Assembly: GCA_016213785.1 (NCBI GenBank)
Contig: JACQZQ010000063.1
Span: 1 to 64,000 of the forward strand
Length of the DNA stretch: 64,000 nucleotides
Source of the DNA: Acidobacteriota bacterium
Lineage (GTDB): Bacteria > Acidobacteriota > Blastocatellia > Chloracidobacteriales > JADJPF01
Reading direction: 5' to 3'
Below, piece by piece: positions 18,785 to 26,319 of the stretch. The notes beneath the pieces were generated by a model. The model had not been told where the DNA came from and did no database searches. It worked only from the letters and a program-made list of their open reading frames with translations. Both the position numbers and the translations under genes were made by a program. The first letter of the stretch is position 1; every line of letters begins with the position of its first letter.

Positions 18785-19576
18785 TTACAATAATTCACCT
18801 TGTAAAACGGTAATAGCTTTACCACTAAGATATACACGGTCTTTATCAAGTTTAATCCAAAGGGTTCCGCCACGAGCGGAGGCTTGATAAGCTGTAAAAG
18901 TATTTTTAGATAAACGCTTGCTCCAAAATGGGGCTAGAGCACAGTGAGCCGAGCCTGTTACAGGATCTTCATCAATACCTGAACCTGGGGCAAAAAATCT
19001 AGAAATAAAATCAAAGGAGTTAGAATCGCTTTGGCTAGTAACAATAATGCCTCTAACAGGTAATTTTCTTAGCCTTGTAAAATCAGGGGTTAGCGATTTA
19101 ACGATTTCAGGAGAATCTAGCTCAAGAATATAATCAAATTTTGTTTTCCCTATATATTTTGCTTTTACGCCTAAAGCCTCCTCTAAGCCATCTGGAGGGG
19201 GAGTTTGTGTTTCTGGCGTAGCAGGAAAGTTTAACTCTATTAAATCATTGTTAAGTTTAGCAGTTAGGAGTCCGCTACGAGTATAAAATCTTGCTTGTTC
19301 ATTAGGAGCAAGCAAACCTATTTGCCAAAGTATATGTGCACTAGCTAAAGTAGCATGCCCACATAAATCAACTTCTAGCAGAGGAGTAAACCAACGAAGA
19401 TTAAATCCATCTTGATTTTTAACAAGAAAAGCTGTTTCTGAAAGGTTCATTTCAGAGGCTAGTTGCTGCATCCATTCTTCATTAACTGGTTCTGGTAAAA
19501 CACAGACAGCAGCAGGATTTCCATGAAATTTTTTATCTGTAAAAGCATCTACTTGATATATTTTTAATCCCATCAT
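18785..19576 (-). CDS. PhzF-family isomerase
   Basis: 263 residues. The PhzF fold markers are present: VDAFTDKKFHGNPAAVCVL at the N-terminus, the catalytic Glu47 in MNLSETAFLV, DLCGHATLASAH near 72-83, and DPVTGSAHCALAPFW in the second half. PhzF of phenazine synthesis isomerises DHHA, but most family members sit outside phenazine pathways and their substrates are unknown. No other phenazine gene is present, so a phenazine role is not supported. The start could be either of two adjacent Met codons. Confidence 0.9.
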   Translation of the reverse strand: MMGLKIYQVDAFTDKKFHGNPAAVCVLPEPVNEEWMQQLASEMNLSETAFLVKNQDGFNLRWFTPLLEVDLCGHATLASAHILWQIGLLAPNEQARFYTRSGLLTAKLNNDLIELNFPATPETQTPPPDGLEEALGVKAKYIGKTKFDYILELDSPEIVKSLTPDFTRLRKLPVRGIIVTSQSDSNSFDFISRFFAPGSGIDEDPVTGSAHCALAPFWSKRLSKNTFTAYQASARGGTLWIKLDKDRVYLSGKAITVLQGELL

Positions 19577-19607
19577 TATTCCTTACCTTAAGTAATAGTT
19601 CTAAATA

Positions 19608-20459
19608 TTAAAGAGTTGCTAAGTGATTTTCTAAAATCATTTTCATTTCATTAGCCGATGAATAGCGGTCTTCAGGCTTAATGGAAACAGCTTTTACTAG
19701 TATCTCATCCAGTTGCTTAGAAATTCTAGGGTTAAGTTTACAAGGACGAGGATGAAAAGCAAAATTAAAGCCAAAATTAGGATGAAATGGGGGACATCTA
19801 CCTACAAGTAAATGTATTAGTGTTGCGCCTAGAGAATAAATATCTGTTGCTGGGCTAATAGAGCCTTCAAAAAGTTCTGGTGGAGCATATCCTAGAGTAC
19901 CTACGGCAGTAACTCCACTAGCATTTAATGCAGCAATAAACCGAGCCGTTCCAAAATCTACTAAATATAATCTTTCCAATACTTCATCATAAATTATATT
20001 AGCTGGTTTCATATCACGATAAATAATTGGAGGGTTATAAGAATGTATATAATTTAATACATCACATAGTTGAATTCCCCAACTAACAACTTTCTTTTCT
20101 GAAAAAGGCTGGCGTGTTATATCTAATATTTCTAAAAGATCCTGTCCTGTTAAATAATCCATTACTAAATAATAAAATCCATCTTCTATAAAATAACCAT
20201 GGAAGGCAGGAATTAGAGGATGATTAATTTTTGAGAGTAATTCAGCCTCACGACGAAAATCACTAACGGCTTTAGTATATTCTGAGAGGTCAATATTTTC
20301 TCCATTTTCTGTGCTAAGTTGTTTTATTGCTCTTAAAACATTCTGTTTTTTATCTTTAGCTAAATAAACTACACCTATGCCTCCACTACCTATTACATTC
20401 AAAATCTTAAACCGATTAGCTAAGAGCGTTCCCAAAGGCAACATACTTTCAGAATACAT
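19608..20459 (-). CDS. Soluble Ser/Thr protein kinase
   Basis: 283 residues that are almost only a Hanks-type kinase domain. The glycine loop is GSGGIGVVYLAKD, the ATP lysine is in RAIKQLS, the catalytic loop reads IIYRDMKPANIIYD (HRD replaced by YRD), the metal motif is VDFGTAR, and GTLGYAPPELFEG stands for the APE segment. There is no transmembrane or sensor region, unlike the two large kinases nearby. It is the first gene of a minus-strand run with PhzF, NUDIX and DUF488 (gap 31 bp). It is divergent from the ECF sigma gene across 240 bp, so shared control is possible. Confidence 0.92.
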   Translation of the reverse strand: MYSESMLPLGTLLANRFKILNVIGSGGIGVVYLAKDKKQNVLRAIKQLSTENGENIDLSEYTKAVSDFRREAELLSKINHPLIPAFHGYFIEDGFYYLVMDYLTGQDLLEILDITRQPFSEKKVVSWGIQLCDVLNYIHSYNPPIIYRDMKPANIIYDEVLERLYLVDFGTARFIAALNASGVTAVGTLGYAPPELFEGSISPATDIYSLGATLIHLLVGRCPPFHPNFGFNFAFHPRPCKLNPRISKQLDEILVKAVSIKPEDRYSSANEMKMILENHLATL

Positions 20460-20699
20460 AAGATATACACCTACTTAGTTTTAAGCGAAAAATTTACATA
20501 TTACAGTTTAAGAAAGCTTAGAAATTATGCCATATAAACCACCTACAATTATTTATGAAGAAAGATACCCGATATTTAATAAATTAAGAAAGTCTATTTG
20601 GCATTATTAGTTAACTTATTAATGAAAAATTAAGCTAAAATAGCTTAAACTAACCTAAACTATCCAAAACATTAAAGATTAAATTGATAAGGATAAAAT

Positions 20700-21269
20700 A
20701 TGCAATCATCAAGCAATGTGACTCAGATGCTACTTGATTGTAGCAAAGGCGATAAAGAAGCCTTAAGAAACTTAATGGATGTTGTCTACGATGAACTGCA
20801 TAAGCTAGCAAATTACTATATGAACCTAGAGAGGGAAAATCATACTCTCCAAGCTACAGCATTAGTTCATGAGGTTTATCTTAGATTAATAGATCAATCT
20901 CAAGTAGACTGGAAAAACCGTTCTCATTTTTTTGGGGCTGCTGCACAATTAATGCGTAGGATTTTAATTGACTATGCTAGAGGTCGTAACAGAATTAAAC
21001 GAGGTGGGAGTGAGAAAAAAGTTTCATTAGAAACCGTTGTTGGTCTTTCTGAAGCACCCCCAGATGTAGATTTACTTGCACTTGATGATGCATTAACTCG
21101 TTTAGCTACACAAGACCCTATTCAAAGCCAGATTGTAGAACTACGTTTTTTTGGAGGTCTATCTATAGAAGAAACCGCTGAAGTCCTTGGAATTTCCCCT
21201 GCAACCGCCAATAGAGAATGGAGTATGGCTAAAGCTAGGCTTTACCGAGAGTTAAAAGGAACAAAATAA
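20700..21269 (+). CDS. ECF-type RNA polymerase sigma factor
   Basis: 189 residues with region 2 (~25-95, including YDELHKLANYYMNLER and LIDYARGRNR) and a region 4 helix-turn-helix (~125-185, FFGGLSIEETAEVLGISPATANREW). The pattern ATALVHEVYLRLIDQ with RRILIDYARGRNRIKRGG is that of the small ECF family common in Acidobacteria and Planctomycetes (TIGR02999-like). These genes are often linked to Ser/Thr kinases rather than to classical anti-sigma factors. Here the next gene, 140 bp downstream, is a large receptor kinase. AAGGATAAAAT precedes the ATG. Confidence 0.92.
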   Translation: MQSSSNVTQMLLDCSKGDKEALRNLMDVVYDELHKLANYYMNLERENHTLQATALVHEVYLRLIDQSQVDWKNRSHFFGAAAQLMRRILIDYARGRNRIKRGGSEKKVSLETVVGLSEAPPDVDLLALDDALTRLATQDPIQSQIVELRFFGGLSIEETAEVLGISPATANREWSMAKARLYRELKGTK

Positions 21270-21277
21270 AATTATTA

Positions 21278-21406
21278 AAAACGTCCTTTAAACTTTTATT
21301 TTTTGAGACAAAAATTTTTGTTATGTCGCCATGTAGTTAAAAGCAAAGTTCTAAAGTTTTTAAGGCAGCTAAAAATAGTAAGTCTTCTAATATAAAAGGA
21401 CGTTTT
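21278..21406 (+). promoter_or_regulatory. Inverted repeat pairing with the kinase ribosome-binding site
   Basis: AAAACGTCCTTT (21278-21289), just after the sigma stop, is the exact reverse complement of AAAGGACGTTTT (21395-21406), which contains the AAGGA ribosome-binding site of the kinase gene. On a read-through transcript the two arms could pair and hide that site. A transcript starting between them would escape. This is an inference from sequence only. Confidence 0.45.
21309..21336 (+). promoter_or_regulatory. A/T tract plus TCGCCATGTAG element upstream of receptor kinase A
   Basis: CAAAAATTTTTG is followed by TTATG and TCGCCATGTAG (21326-21336), 84 bp before the kinase ATG. A similar arrangement stands upstream of both paralogues (TCGCATGT at 30354 and TCGCCATGTATT at 36267, each 60 bp before the ATG of the longest frame). 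It is a candidate promoter of the neighbouring ECF sigma factor. Confidence 0.4.
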
Positions 21407-21409
21407 ATT

Positions 21410-24400
21410 ATGCCCTCAGATAGAGAAAAAAAAATTAAAGAGCTTTTCTGGACAGCAACAGAAATGGCAAAAGAAAATAGACCGGCTTTTTTGTCTCAAG
21501 AATGCTTAGGCGATAAAGAAATGTATGAGGAAGTCCTCTCACTTCTAGAATCACATCAAGAGGCAGAATCCTTTCTTGAAACACCTGTAGCTAATATAGC
21601 CGCTAAACTAGCCAAAACCGGTAATACTAGTGAAACTACTACTAGCAAAGAGGCTTTTCTAGAACAATTATCTGGCCGTGTATTAGAAGGCAAATATTTA
21701 GTAGAAAAACAACTTGGTCAGGGTGGGATGGGAGCAGTTTATCAAGCTATTCACTTAGGAACTAAACGCCCTGTAGCCTTAAAGGTAATTGCACCTCAAT
21801 TTATGACTCATGCCGAGTTTGTTGAACGCTTTAAGCGTGAAGCAGAAGCCGCTGGAAGACTTTCACACCCTAATGTTGTTAATGTTACTGATTTTGGTGT
21901 TGCTAGTTTTGGCTCAGCTAAAGTTGCTTATTTAGTAATGGAATATCTTAAGGGCTTTACTCTTGGCGAGCTACTTAAGAAAAAAAGTAAGCTGCCTATT
22001 AGTTTTACAATTGAAATAATAGAGCAAGTCTGCTCTGCAATTACCGAAGCTCATAACCAAGGAATAATTCATCGAGACTTAAAGCCTGATAATATTTGGC
22101 TTGAACCTGATGGTAGAGGTTCTTACTATGTTAAAGTCCTAGATTTTGGACTAGCTAAACTTCACTCTAGTAATTTAGCAGATGAAAAATTAAATGCTCT
22201 TCCAAATATACAAAACAGTTTATTAGGTATAAGTTCTAGCCCTTCTTTTTCTGGTGATTATACAAAAAAAATACAACCCTTTATTACTGGTCAACAATCT
22301 GGAGACTTAACAGAAGCAAAAACTCAACTTATTGATGAAAAAGCTACTAAGGTTTTTACTAATGTTAATACTGCTGGTAATATTGATCCTCGTTCTGTTC
22401 CTGAATGGATGACTCGTGTTGGAATGGTTTTAGGAACACCTCTTTATATGTCTCCAGAACAATGTCATGGAAAAGAATTAGACCCAAGAACCGATATTTA
22501 TAGCTTAGGTGTAATTGCTTATCAAATGCTTTCTGGTGAAACACCATTTAGTGGTGATATGTATCAATTAATCCATAAACATTCAGAAATGCCACCACCA
22601 CCATTGCAAAAGAAACGCCGTGATATTCCTAAAGCAATAGCAGAACTAGTAATGACCGCACTATCTAAAAACCCTACAGATCGTTTCCCTACAGCAAGAG
22701 CTTTTGCTACAGCTTTACGCGCTAATTTAGAAGGAGATATTCCACTACTTCATGAAGCATTTGGTATTTATTGGAAACATTTTCTACAAATACAAAGAAT
22801 TTCTCTACCAATAAATTTATTTTTTGTATTTATTATCAGCTTAATATCAACTACTTTACTGGCAACAAAATTTAATTTTGTTGGTAATAATTGGGTACAA
22901 GGAGTTTGGTGGGTTTTACCAATAGTAGGTTTACTTTTCTTTGGTGAATTAAGTACTGGAGCTATTTCTTTAGCAATCAAAGAATTACAAGAAACAGGAA
23001 AAATTTCCGTTAATAAAGTTTCTCTAAAATTAACAAAAAGTTTTTCTAAACTTTTTCATTCTATTTTAGAAAGCCATTTTTTAGCTCTATCACAAATTTG
23101 GAAATTAGTCTTACCAGCATTTCGCACAAGCGTCCAATATTCTTTAATTAGCCCTATAGAAGTTCTAGAAAATAAAGAGAAAACTTTAGAAAGATCTAAA
23201 GATTTAGTAACAGAGCTTTACTCTATTGCCTCTTCAATAAAATTAAGAAGTTTTTTGATTAAGAGCATTGCTTATGGGTTATTTTTAGCGACTTTTATGG
23301 TAAATTCCTTTTTATATAGTGGGTTAGAGTTAGATTTTGTTTCTCAATTTGCCACTATGACATTTACTACATTTATACTTCCAGGACTATTTTTAGCTAT
23401 TGTTAATCCATTGATAGATATAACGCTTGTCCTATTTTATTTTAAGGCTCGCGAAGCTAAAGGTGAAAACATTTATCAGCAAAAGAGCTTAGAAGAAATA
23501 GAAATTGTAGAAAAAATAAAACTAGCTCCTAAACGTAAAACAGCTTTAGCATTTCTTTTAATTCTTTCAATATTATTTTCTTCTCTTTCATATTCTCTAA
23601 TAATTCCACCTTTCGGAGAAATTCCTAAGGTAATACGTCCTATTATTGAAAAAGTGCCTAATTCAGAAAATGCTTGGATTAGTTATAATCTTGCAATTCA
23701 AGACTTAATAGATTTTCCTGTAGCATTTAATAATCCCAGCAATAAATCTATACAAGAAATTATAGGAAACCTTTCTGTTCAACAGTTGCAAAGCCCTACT
23801 TATGGTAGCTTAGAAAAAGTTGCTTTAGGCTTTGATAAGTTTGATGAAAAGCAATTGGCATATATTGATAGCCATCAAAAAGCTATAAATCATTTACTAG
23901 AAGGAGCTAAAAAACCCAAAGTTCAGTTTTATTCTGAAGCGCCAACAGCCTATTCACCTGTGCCTAATTTGCTACAAATGAGAGCTTTAACTATACTTGC
24001 AGCAGCACAAGTGCGTTATTTAGCACAAAATGGAAAGCTTGAGCAAGCCCTAGATTTAGCTCTAGCAAATTATGAAATGGCTACCGATATTGGAGCAGAC
24101 GAAAACTGCTCTTTAATATCGGGCTTAATTTCTGTGGTTTGTCGCAGTATTGCAGCTAGATCAATTTTTGTTTTAATAAATTCTGGTAAAACTACAGTAG
24201 AAATGGATAAAGAGATTGCTAGTTTTGTAACAGAACAAGACAACCGTATGCCCAATGCTTATCAATTATTTAAACATGAAAGAGAAGCTACTGAAGCAAC
24301 TTTTGAAGATATATTAATAAAACAAACTACAACTGATTTAGATGTTATTTTTTATAATAACTCTGTCATATTAAAATTTTTAGTTAATGCTTTTCCTGGC

Positions 24401-24943
24401 TTACGTGTTAATATCTATAAAAGATATTATGTATTAAGCAGACAGAAACTAGAATTACTTCGTAATAACACAGAAAATTGGGATTTTGTTAAAGCAGAAA
24501 AAGATAATGAAAGAATTGTTAAAGAAGCTAATCCTTGGAATTGGGGCTGGACTCCTTCTGGTCTTATGGCTTCAGCAGTTTTTTACATTGCACTACCAAA
24601 TACAACTGCAACAATGAAAAGTTTATATACAGATAATTGTATAGGAAAGACTTTAGTCACTTTTGCAGCTTGTTCAGCCTATAAAAAAGCACATAATGAG
24701 TTTCCTGCTACTTTAAGTGCAGCAATGCTTGAAGTTAATCTAGCGCTCCCAATAGATTTAGCTACAAGTCAAAGAATTGGCTACAAGCTAGAAAATAATC
24801 TTCCTGTAGTATGGTTTGCAGGTGTTGATGGAATTAATGATGGAGGAGAAAAAGCTTATAGCCCAACAGAGCGACATAGACCTACACCAGGAAGAGACTT
24901 TGTATTTTCTTACGGTCAACTGCCTTTATATGATTATAAATAA
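21410..24943 (+). CDS. Receptor-like Ser/Thr kinase A
   Basis: 1177 residues. Residues 1-75 form the helical lead segment (REKKIKELFWTATEMA, then LLESHQEAESFLETP) common in acidobacterial kinases. The kinase domain (~90-440) has Lys125, HRD Asp223, DFG Asp245 and GTPLYMSPEQ at ~342. The activation loop is unusual: about 97 residues lie between DFG and GTP, against ~20 normally, rich in Ser/Thr. About five hydrophobic helices follow (~465-730); the middle (ERSKDLV, then ILPGLFLAIVNPLIDI and FYFKAREAKGE) resembles membrane domains of the glycerophosphodiesterase-associated/YciC kind. The final ~430 residues are predicted extracytoplasmic: an Ala-rich helical repeat part, then an end resembling type II secretion pseudopilin C-termini (FPATLSAAM, WFAGVDGINDGG, DFVFSYG). 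Likely an envelope sensor kinase; the ligand is unknown. Confidence 0.88.
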   Translation: MPSDREKKIKELFWTATEMAKENRPAFLSQECLGDKEMYEEVLSLLESHQEAESFLETPVANIAAKLAKTGNTSETTTSKEAFLEQLSGRVLEGKYLVEKQLGQGGMGAVYQAIHLGTKRPVALKVIAPQFMTHAEFVERFKREAEAAGRLSHPNVVNVTDFGVASFGSAKVAYLVMEYLKGFTLGELLKKKSKLPISFTIEIIEQVCSAITEAHNQGIIHRDLKPDNIWLEPDGRGSYYVKVLDFGLAKLHSSNLADEKLNALPNIQNSLLGISSSPSFSGDYTKKIQPFITGQQSGDLTEAKTQLIDEKATKVFTNVNTAGNIDPRSVPEWMTRVGMVLGTPLYMSPEQCHGKELDPRTDIYSLGVIAYQMLSGETPFSGDMYQLIHKHSEMPPPPLQKKRRDIPKAIAELVMTALSKNPTDRFPTARAFATALRANLEGDIPLLHEAFGIYWKHFLQIQRISLPINLFFVFIISLISTTLLATKFNFVGNNWVQGVWWVLPIVGLLFFGELSTGAISLAIKELQETGKISVNKVSLKLTKSFSKLFHSILESHFLALSQIWKLVLPAFRTSVQYSLISPIEVLENKEKTLERSKDLVTELYSIASSIKLRSFLIKSIAYGLFLATFMVNSFLYSGLELDFVSQFATMTFTTFILPGLFLAIVNPLIDITLVLFYFKAREAKGENIYQQKSLEEIEIVEKIKLAPKRKTALAFLLILSILFSSLSYSLIIPPFGEIPKVIRPIIEKVPNSENAWISYNLAIQDLIDFPVAFNNPSNKSIQEIIGNLSVQQLQSPTYGSLEKVALGFDKFDEKQLAYIDSHQKAINHLLEGAKKPKVQFYSEAPTAYSPVPNLLQMRALTILAAAQVRYLAQNGKLEQALDLALANYEMATDIGADENCSLISGLISVVCRSIAARSIFVLINSGKTTVEMDKEIASFVTEQDNRMPNAYQLFKHEREATEATFEDILIKQTTTDLDVIFYNNSVILKFLVNAFPGLRVNIYKRYYVLSRQKLELLRNNTENWDFVKAEKDNERIVKEANPWNWGWTPSGLMASAVFYIALPNTTATMKSLYTDNCIGKTLVTFAACSAYKKAHNEFPATLSAAMLEVNLALPIDLATSQRIGYKLENNLPVVWFAGVDGINDGGEKAYSPTERHRPTPGRDFVFSYGQLPLYDYK

Positions 24944-25073
24944 GAATCTAGGAATTATCTCTTTATTACTCTAAATAATCATTTTCTCAAGGGTTTGTGC
25001 TAGAAATAAAACTCTGTTAGCATAATCAAGCTAGATTAATTAAACAACTCTACCAAAAACCTTTGGAGAAAAA

Positions 25074-25214
25074 ATGAAGATTATTTTGTGGGTTATGATT
25101 TTTGCTACCCTTTTAGTATCTTGTAAAATGCAAGAAATATCTCCTACTAATAACACTATAAACTTAGCTCAAAACCAAACAATAACTAATGAAAAAATTG
25201 ATCTAAAAGATATG
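25074..25214 (+). pseudogene. DUF3124 lipoprotein gene, 5' fragment
   Basis: Starts with a lipoprotein signal (MKIILWVMIFATLLVSC, lipobox LVSC), then reads QNQTITNEKIDLKDMV, which matches the region before VYVPVYSH in DUF3124 proteins. At the Val codon (GTT, 25215-25217) the frame enters the R'-like cassette end and runs on with unrelated residues to a stop at 25280. The rest of DUF3124 resumes at about 25962. The gene was therefore split by an insertion. Confidence 0.75.
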
Positions 25215-25970
25215 GTTCGGCGCAGTGAGTGTGGCGAATCTAGCATGGTAGAGGTTGATAATGAAAATACCAGTTTTTAATGGGCTTGAAAATTATAATG
25301 AGTATTCAGAAAGTGAAATGAAAGAACGAGCAAGTTCTTTCAGCCAAGAAATGAGAAAAAGGAGAACAGTGAGAGATTTTTCGGAAAGAGAAGTTGAATT
25401 AGAAATAATAGAAAAATGTATAGAAGCAGCAGCAAGTGCGCCAAGTGGAGCTAATCTTCAACCATGGCACTTTGTAGTTGTAAGAGATGCTGAAATAAAA
25501 AGACAAATACGAGTAGCCGCCGAAGAAGAAGAGCGAGAATTCTACAACAAGCGGGCAACTAAAGAATGGTTAGAGGCATTAAGTTTACTAGGTACAGATG
25601 AACACAAACCTTTTTTGGAGAAAGCTCCATATCTAATCGCAATTTTTGTGCAATCTTATGGAGTTACTGAGAACGGATCTAAAGTAAAGCACTACTACGC
25701 TCTTGAATCAGTTGGAATAGCAACAGGTATATTAATAACAGCTATTCATCATTGTGGTCTTGTCTGCTTAACTCATACTCCAAGTCCTATGGGATTTCTT
25801 AACAAGATCCTTGGCAGGCCAAATAATGAGCGACCTTTTTTACTCCTTGTAGTTGGTTATCCTGAAGTCGATTCTGTTGTTCCTAAAATAAGCAAGAAGT
25901 CTCTTCAGGACATCTGTACAATTTTATGAAATTTATCTAAAATCTGCGCCGAACAAACCTTGCAGCCGCG
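25215..25970 (+). mobile_element. Integron-type gene cassette carrying a deiodinase-like gene
   Basis: The left end GTTCGGCGCAG (25215-25225) and the right end CTGCGCCGAAC (25944-25954) are perfect 11-bp inverted repeats, the relation expected between the start of a cassette and its own R'' element. The right end continues AAACCTTGCAGCCG, like the L'' part of attC-like sites A and B. The second half (L', R') is missing and DUF3124 coding resumes, so the right junction has probably suffered a deletion. The single gene inside points in the usual cassette orientation. The exact right boundary is uncertain within ~25955-25975. Confidence 0.6.
25261..25929 (+). CDS. Iodotyrosine-deiodinase-like nitroreductase-fold flavoprotein
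   Basis: Start placed at the ATG at 25261 (GAGG 6 bp before it) rather than the TTG two codons upstream; 222 residues. It has the nitroreductase fold with FMN-binding [10 protein letters not shown] (~32-41) and [13 protein letters not shown] (~59-71). It resembles the IYD subfamily rather than ordinary nitroreductases: Glu91 and Tyr95 in EREFY and Lys116 in HKPFLE match the lid residues that bind the halotyrosine zwitterion, and [30 protein letters not shown] and VVGYP complete the pattern. IYD enzymes reductively dehalogenate halogenated tyrosines using FMN. The true bacterial substrate is unknown. The gene looks more GC-rich than its neighbours and lies inside a cassette, so transfer is likely. 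Confidence 0.82.
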   Translation: MKIPVFNGLENYNEYSESEMKERASSFSQEMRKRRTVRDFSEREVELEIIEKCIEAAASAPSGANLQPWHFVVVRDAEIKRQIRVAAEEEEREFYNKRATKEWLEALSLLGTDEHKPFLEKAPYLIAIFVQSYGVTENGSKVKHYYALESVGIATGILITAIHHCGLVCLTHTPSPMGFLNKILGRPNNERPFLLLVVGYPEVDSVVPKISKKSLQDICTIL

Positions 25971-26300
25971 ACTTTAAGTATAAGAAATACAGAGTTTACC
26001 AATACAATTATAATCAACTCTGTAAATTACTATGATTCTGATGGCAAACTTGTGCGTAATTATCTTAATCAACCTTTAGAAATAGCACCAATGGCATCAA
26101 AAGAATATGTTGTTGAAGAAGAAGATACAACTGGAGGAGTAGGAGCAAATTTTGTTGTAGAATGGTCAGCTAAAACTACTGTTACTGAACCTGTAGTTGA
26201 AGCAGTAATGATTACAGCTAGATCATCCCAAGGCATATCCTTTATAAGCACTGGGCGAGTTATAAAAAAATGGTCTAAAGAAAGCTCTAAGGACAATTAA
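25962..26300 (+). pseudogene. DUF3124 gene, 3' fragment
   Basis: From about 25962 the frame reads AAATLSIRNTEFTNTIII, NSVNYYDSDGKLVRNYL, then IAPMASKEYVVEEEDTTGGV, GANFVVEW and GISFISTGRVI. This is the body of a DUF3124 domain in the correct order up to the natural end. About 20 residues (the VPVYSHIYYG region) that should link it to the 5' fragment at 25214 are missing. An ATG at 26052 could start a short product without a signal peptide, which is unlikely to be functional. Confidence 0.75.
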
Positions 26301-26319
26301 GCTCAATCAAATAAGAAAG

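Noticed and set aside
18785-19576. Phenazine biosynthesis locus.
   Set aside because: Only a PhzF-family protein is present; no other phenazine gene lies nearby and most PhzF relatives are unrelated to phenazines.
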